Shown: piece by piece, positions 5,950 through 9,538 of the stretch
How the letters are laid out: each line of letters opens with the position of its first letter
How positions within the stretch are numbered: the stretch's first letter is position 1
NCBI GenBank assembly: GCA_944349915.1
Contig: CALVNU010000024.1
Location: forward strand, 1 to 9,538
Source of the DNA: an uncultured Clostridia bacterium
GTDB lineage: Bacteria; Bacillota; Clostridia; Christensenellales; UBA1242
Length of the DNA stretch: 9,538 bases
Direction: 5' to 3'
Translations under genes and position numbers: made by a program
Notes under the pieces: model-generated
What the model saw: the letters and a program-made list of their open reading frames with translations, nothing else
Databases searched by the model: none
What the model was told of the DNA's origin: nothing

Positions 5950-5968
5950 ACAAAAACTTATCCCCTAT

Positions 5969-7111
5969 TTAAACAATTTTTGCAATTTTGACAAGTTGTT
6001 CTGTGATAAATTGGTCATTTTTATCATAAGTTGAACAGCCCAAAACAGCAGTAATACTTGCTCCAGAACTAAACGCCTTGCCTAGTGATAGAATTTTTTG
6101 CACAATAACAATGCTTTGCATAGAATGATTGTACATTTTATTTTCATCAACAAAACAGCAATCAAGCACTCTAATAATATTGACAATATCGGGAACTACC
6201 AGAAGCACTTTTTGCCCATTTTCAAGCAAATTTTCACAAAGGTTTACACAATCAAGCGCTTGGTTTAAACTTTTTGAAGATATTTCGTCAAATTTGCTAG
6301 AAAAAACAAAACCCTTAAATTGTTTAAGTTTTATATCGTCTTCAATTGAAGAATTTAGCGATAAATAAACTACATTATAACCATTTTTTAATGCTTGCTC
6401 TTCAAGTTTTTCAAAACTTTTATTTTCATAAAAATTTTCTTCAACAAAAATAAGATTTCTTCTGCCAACATATATCTTTTTACCGTCAAAATCAATTGTT
6501 TGATTTGAAATAACAGGCTCTCCTAAAACTATTTTTTGAGGGGTATAACTAGATGCTTTAACTTTGTTTATCTTATTTATTTCAACTGCAAAATATTGAT
6601 TTGAACTTGCCATTTTTGCGCGACATTCAACTTCATCACCATTCTTGATAAGATTGACAAATTTTAGTCCAACTGGCAAAAATATTGTATTTGATGTGTT
6701 AAAATCATAAAACATATAAAACTCATCATTAGCACTTTGACGCACAATACCACTAAAAGTGCCCTCTTTATTTGTTGCCCCGCCCATCACGGGCATAACT
6801 TGAGCAAAAGCCAAAATATCTTCATAAGAAACAAGTTTTGTTTGATTTGAAAAGTTTTCATGCATTGTCATATTGCTCAAAATGCTGTCAACAACTGCAA
6901 GTTTTTTGTAAGGTCTGCCTTTTTTTGTTATCACCACTTCGTCAATTTCGCCTTTATAAAACCTTTCAAGAATTCCTTCAATAAGTTGATCGCGTTTTTT
7001 TGTTGTTGGAGAAGGCACTCCCACCTCTCTAGCAAGGCCACGCAGTTCAAAAATTCCAAGTTTTTTCACTTCAAGTTCAATTCTCTTATTTTGATTTGAA
7101 TTTGCAAGCAT
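5969..7111 (-). CDS. Rho-like protein lacking the ATPase motifs (pseudo-Rho)
   Basis: A 380-residue protein that follows the order of transcription termination factor Rho. Residues about 13-50 match the Rho N-terminal helical domain (L-G-I-F-E-L-R-G-L-A-R-E-V-G-V then K-K-R-D-Q-L-I-E). A basic K-K-G-R-P segment follows (63-67). About 117-182 match the cold-shock RNA-binding fold (G-T-F-S-G-I-V to N-G-D-E-V and Y-F-A-V). About 210-365 are a shrunken remnant of the ATPase core, with recognisable G-R-R-N-L-I-F-V, K-G-F-V-F-S-S-K-F-D-E (266-276) and G-Q-K-V-L-L-V-V (299-306). The Walker A G-K-T is reduced to N-K-S without its glycines, the D-E-R segment with the catalytic Glu is L-N-S, and the Walker B Asp is Pro307. 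The Q/R-loop end and arginine finger are absent, since the protein stops near where Rho still has about 80 residues to go. ATP-driven termination is therefore not expected; RNA binding or interference with true Rho is possible. SD GGAGGA (7116-7121), spacing 4. The function is inferred. Confidence 0.75.
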   Translation of the reverse strand: MLANSNQNKRIELEVKKLGIFELRGLAREVGVPSPTTKKRDQLIEGILERFYKGEIDEVVITKKGRPYKKLAVVDSILSNMTMHENFSNQTKLVSYEDILAFAQVMPVMGGATNKEGTFSGIVRQSANDEFYMFYDFNTSNTIFLPVGLKFVNLIKNGDEVECRAKMASSNQYFAVEINKINKVKASSYTPQKIVLGEPVISNQTIDFDGKKIYVGRRNLIFVEENFYENKSFEKLEEQALKNGYNVVYLSLNSSIEDDIKLKQFKGFVFSSKFDEISSKSLNQALDCVNLCENLLENGQKVLLVVPDIVNIIRVLDCCFVDENKMYNHSMQSIVIVQKILSLGKAFSSGASITAVLGCSTYDKNDQFITEQLVKIAKIV

Positions 7112-7149
7112 ATTTTCCTCCGATTGTAAAAATTTATCTTACATGAGTG

Positions 7150-7178
7150 ATGATAGAACATTTTTGTAAATTAGTCAA
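7150..7178 (-). promoter_or_regulatory. promoter of the Rho-like gene
   Basis: On the minus strand -35 TTGACT (7173-7178), a 17-base spacer and -10 TATCAT (7150-7155). The start should be near 7143, giving a leader of about 30 bases that contains the SD. An inverted repeat TTGTA-6-TACAA (7185-7200) lies just upstream of the -35. Confidence 0.75.
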
Positions 7179-7341
7179 GATTTTTTGTAAAAAAATACAA
7201 CATTCTTCAAATTTCGACAAAGATTTTAACATTTTTTGTGGAAAAATAGGTGAAATTGAAAGAAAATACACCTAGATAGAACACAATTTTAAAACTTTTA
7301 AGCTTATTTTAGACTATCAACATAATTAATATGCAAACAAT

Positions 7342-8415
7342 TTACAGTGGAAACAGCGATGCCATCATTCCGCCTGCAACAGCAAAAACATAAAGCATAG
7401 CAGTTATCAAAATATTTTGCCATGTTTTTTTATAGTTTGTTGTAAACAGCACAATAAGACCTACACCTGCCCCTGCACACAATCCACCAACAAGTGCTGG
7501 AAAATATAGAACGCCACTCATAAAAAGTTCCACCAAAAAGACAGAGGCTGCACAATTTGGAATAAGTCCAATAAGGCAAGCAATAAGAACTTGCAAATAC
7601 ACATTGTTTGTAAACAAAACAGAGAGTGGCTCAAGTCCGCCAGCGTAACCTTCAATCAAATTTATAATCAATGTTGCAACAAAAACATAGGCAACAATAA
7701 TTGCGGTATGTTTTAATGCATCAAGAAAGATATTTGTTGCACAGCAGTGGCTGTGGGCATGTTTATGTTTGTGCTTTTTGCCCTTCGCGTCATCTTCTTG
7801 ATGAGAATGTTCATGTTCTTCTATCACCTGTCCTTCAACAGCAGATTGAGAAATTTCATTTACAGTTGAGCCACACTCGCATTCATCACAATCGCAAGAC
7901 TCTGTGTCTGCAGGCACTTTTTCAACATTCTTTTCTATTTCCGCTTTTTCTTGCTTTTCAATTTGTTTGTCAAACTTGTCATGATACTCGTTTAATTTGA
8001 CCTGCTTTTTTGAAAAAATTCTTATAATTCCATCAACTAAATAGCCTATAATAATTGCATACACAAATTTGATAAGTATAAGCCAAAGCATATCTGGAAT
8101 AAATTCTGGTTTAGCAATCATAAGCGGAATTGCTTCATCACTTGTTGCAATAAACACCGCAAACAGCGTTCCTATTGTGATAATTCGTTTTGAATATAAA
8201 TCACTCATAACAGATGAAAAACCACATTGAGGAATGCAACCTAAAAAAGCACCAACAACAGGCCCTGCCTTATTTGTGTGGTGCAAAATTTTTGAATATC
8301 TTTGGTTGTCATTATGAGAAAAATAACTTACTAGAAGATAGGCAAGATAAAGTATTGGAATAACGATTGCCGTATCTTCTAGAGCGTGCAACAAAGAGTG
8401 CCAAAAAATTTCCAT
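7342..8415 (-). CDS. ArsP_2-type putative manganese/heavy-metal exporter with a Cys/His-rich loop
   Basis: A 357-residue membrane protein of the family labelled putative manganese transporter or 10TM heavy-metal exporter (ArsP_2). It is built from two similar halves. L-L-H-A-L-E-D-T-A (8-16) recurs as F-L-D-A-L-K-H-T-A (230-238), and G-A-F-L-G-C-I-P-Q-C-G-F-S (55-67) recurs as L-I-G-L-I-P-N-C-A-A-S. A-T-S-D-E-A-I-P-L (90-98) is a conserved polar stretch inside the membrane region. Between the halves a soluble segment (about 135-226) has a cluster C174-x-C-x-x-C-x-C181, many His residues (H201 to H223) and C224-C225, suited to binding metal ions. The role is probably export of Mn or a related divalent metal; the ion is not shown by the sequence. 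SD AAAGGA is 6 bases from the ATG, and the gap to the upstream repeat-protein gene is 11 bases, so the two form an operon. No clear intrinsic terminator was found downstream. Confidence 0.85.
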   Translation of the reverse strand: MEIFWHSLLHALEDTAIVIPILYLAYLLVSYFSHNDNQRYSKILHHTNKAGPVVGAFLGCIPQCGFSSVMSDLYSKRIITIGTLFAVFIATSDEAIPLMIAKPEFIPDMLWLILIKFVYAIIIGYLVDGIIRIFSKKQVKLNEYHDKFDKQIEKQEKAEIEKNVEKVPADTESCDCDECECGSTVNEISQSAVEGQVIEEHEHSHQEDDAKGKKHKHKHAHSHCCATNIFLDALKHTAIIVAYVFVATLIINLIEGYAGGLEPLSVLFTNNVYLQVLIACLIGLIPNCAASVFLVELFMSGVLYFPALVGGLCAGAGVGLIVLFTTNYKKTWQNILITAMLYVFAVAGGMMASLFPL

Positions 8416-8426
8416 TTACATTCCTT

Positions 8427-9356
8427 TCAATTTGTTGGTATATCATCAATTTTCATTTGTTTCGACTTTGTTTTTTTCTTAGGTTTAACCGGTTCTTCTT
8501 CCACTCGGTCGGTCAAACTTTCATTATATTGTTGTTCTTCTGCTTTCGTTTCTGTTGTTTCATCTACAGAAATAACAGGCTGGGTTTCTGCGCTTTGTTT
8601 TGCCTCTTGTTTAACCTGTTTATATTCTTCCATACGCTTTGCGCTTTCTTTTGGAGAATAAAGAATTATTGTTTGCCTGTCTTGATAGTCAATTTCCCCT
8701 GCCATATTTGCAGAAATCAAACTTTTGCCTATCATTTCATGAATTTTACCCTTATTTAGAGTAGAAATTTCACTGCTATCGGCAATAATGTCAACTGCGC
8801 CATTGTTGATAGTTCCGATTTTGCCTTCATTCAAAAGGTAAGTAATGTTTCCATTAAGCATAGAAACAAGTTTTGCATTGTTAAAAATACCGGTAATCTT
8901 TCCGTCTATCATGGTAACCACTCTTGCCTTGTTTCGAACAAACATAACTTCGCCTTCTGTCATTGTGGCAAGTTCCGCTTTTTCGTCAACAAAACGGATA
9001 AATCCACCATTCATAGTGCCAATGGTGCTTTTTCCGCGAACATAATCTATTGTGCAAGAGTTGATTGTGGTGATAGAACTTTTGCCTTCAACGGTGGTGA
9101 TTTTTCCGCTTTTAAAAAGCCCTATTTTTGCTTTACCTGTCAAACGAGTAATCTGCCCATTTTCCACCATTTGAACTTTTGCCTTACCACCTATTTCACT
9201 AAAAGTGCAATCAAAACTTTCAAGCACAACAGCCGTTCCGCTTAAAGAAACATTTTGACATTTATTTAAGATATGCACTCCGCTTGAAAGCGAGAAGTTT
9301 GACTCTTCGTCATGGATAATTGGGTCAACAACTTTTTCTTTTCGTTTAAACCACAT
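8427..9356 (-). CDS. protein of tandem 17-residue repeats, predicted beta-solenoid
   Basis: A protein of 309 residues when started at the ATG at 9354-9356, which lies just after a strong SD (GGAGGGG, 9360-9366). A TTG four codons earlier lies within the SD and is unlikely to be the start. After a basic N-terminus (M-W-F-K-R-K-E-K), residues 41-227 consist of eleven exact-length 17-residue repeats with consensus K-[AS]-x-[IV]-x-T-[MI]-x-x-G-x-I-x-x-[VI]-x-[GN]. A weaker copy may begin at residue 24. Alternating hydrophobic residues with a mid-repeat Gly suggest two short strands per turn of a beta-solenoid, loosely like bactofilins, but I do not recognise the family. Residues 228-309 are a charged, probably disordered tail ending in a K-P-K-K-K-T-K-S-K stretch. 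There is no signal peptide or membrane segment, so it should be cytoplasmic. It is co-transcribed with the metal exporter 11 bases downstream, which hints at a scaffold or regulatory role but proves none. Confidence 0.8.
   Translation of the reverse strand: MWFKRKEKVVDPIIHDEESNFSLSSGVHILNKCQNVSLSGTAVVLESFDCTFSEIGGKAKVQMVENGQITRLTGKAKIGLFKSGKITTVEGKSSITTINSCTIDYVRGKSTIGTMNGGFIRFVDEKAELATMTEGEVMFVRNKARVVTMIDGKITGIFNNAKLVSMLNGNITYLLNEGKIGTINNGAVDIIADSSEISTLNKGKIHEMIGKSLISANMAGEIDYQDRQTIILYSPKESAKRMEEYKQVKQEAKQSAETQPVISVDETTETKAEEQQYNESLTDRVEEEPVKPKKKTKSKQMKIDDIPTN
8676..9236 (-). repeat. eleven 51-bp in-frame coding repeats
   Basis: The repeats encode the eleven 17-residue units of the solenoid protein. 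No unit differs in length from the others. The DNA copies have diverged, so the array is old and held together at protein level, not a recent tandem amplification. Confidence 0.85.
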
Positions 9357-9385
9357 GTTCCCCTCCAAAAATACGACTTAATACT

Positions 9386-9414
9386 ATTATATTCTGCACC
9401 TACAAAAATAACAA
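9386..9414 (-). promoter_or_regulatory. promoter of the repeat-protein/metal-exporter operon
   Basis: On the minus strand -35 TTGTTA (9409-9414), a 17-base spacer and a perfect -10 TATAAT (9386-9391). The start should be near 9379, leaving a leader of about 22 bases, too short for a manganese riboswitch of the yybP-ykoY type. Confidence 0.8.
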
Positions 9415-9521
9415 AACATTTAAGTAAAAAGTTTAATTTTAATTTTTACAGTAATAATATATCACAACTTTTCTCTCTATGCAAATGATTTCAAAAAATT
9501 TTAAAAAAGATTATCAAAACA

Positions 9522-9535
9522 GTTGACTTGTCAAC
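9522..9535. repeat. short palindrome at the window edge
   Basis: GTTGAC and GTCAAC arms separated by TT form an operator-like 6-bp inverted repeat. On each strand it contains a TTGAC(A/T) that could be a -35 box, but no matching -10 can be confirmed before the window ends. Confidence 0.4.
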
Positions 9536-9538
9536 CGC

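Noticed and set aside
8367..8759. 130-codon plus-strand frame
   Set aside because: It runs antisense across the exporter start and the Lys/Glu-rich tail of the repeat protein; its Phe-rich sequence is the mirror of that coding and it has no SD.
9357..9368. TTG start giving four extra residues for the repeat protein
   Set aside because: The TTG is part of the SD GGAGGGG itself; the ATG at 9354-9356 has the correct spacing and is the better start.
9357..9420. Manganese riboswitch (yybP-ykoY) ahead of the exporter operon
   Set aside because: The predicted leader is only about 22 bases, and no paired riboswitch core is visible upstream of either gene of the operon.
1..9538. CRISPR arrays, insertion sequences, phage or toxin-antitoxin genes
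   Set aside because: No regularly spaced direct repeats with unique spacers, transposase motifs, terminal inverted repeats with target duplications, or paired small toxin/antitoxin frames were found.

Overview
The window looks like an AT-rich chromosomal segment of a Bacillota (Firmicutes) bacterium, most likely an uncultured clostridial lineage. The reasons are tRNA genes that encode their own CCA ends, strong SD sequences (GGAGG type), consensus sigma-A promoters, a DivIVA-domain protein, an Lgt of the Gram-positive type, and TGA used as a stop codon, so the code is the standard bacterial one. The placement is inferred from style and was not checked by any search.

Layout. Positions 1-780 hold a tRNA cluster on the minus strand, transcribed in the order Pro(TGG), CAT (Met or Ile2), Asp(GTC), Phe(GAA), then the 5' end of another tRNA (probably Thr) cut by the window edge. 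A consensus promoter lies at 801-829. A tRNA-like remnant that duplicates the 3' end of tRNA-Phe sits just downstream of tRNA-Phe. Positions 1146-2549 (minus) encode a fusion of a nucleoside-hydrolase-like domain to a metallophosphoesterase. It is divergent from a FabG-like short-chain dehydrogenase at 2672-3409 (plus). The only plus-strand gene therefore ends convergently against the next minus-strand unit, and a palindrome-packed segment with two opposing terminators (3451-3556) lies between them.

Positions 3595-5914 (minus) carry lgt, then a small multi-pass membrane protein, then a DivIVA-domain coiled-coil protein. lgt has a consensus promoter so close to its ATG that the mRNA should be leaderless. 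A terminator overlaps the lgt stop codon, so the downstream pair is probably expressed separately or by read-through. Upstream of lgt, 5969-7111 (minus) encodes a Rho-like protein that keeps the Rho N-terminal and RNA-binding folds but has lost the Walker A, catalytic Glu and Walker B residues and the C-terminal end.

Positions 7342-9356 (minus) form a two-gene operon. The first gene encodes a protein of at least eleven tandem 17-residue repeats, predicted to be a beta-solenoid. The second encodes an ArsP_2-type putative manganese/heavy-metal exporter with a Cys/His-rich loop. The most unusual items are the pseudo-Rho, the hydrolase/phosphoesterase fusion with an eroded first active site, the 17-residue solenoid next to a metal exporter, the leaderless lgt and the tRNA-like remnant. 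No CRISPR array, insertion sequence, phage gene or defence system was seen.
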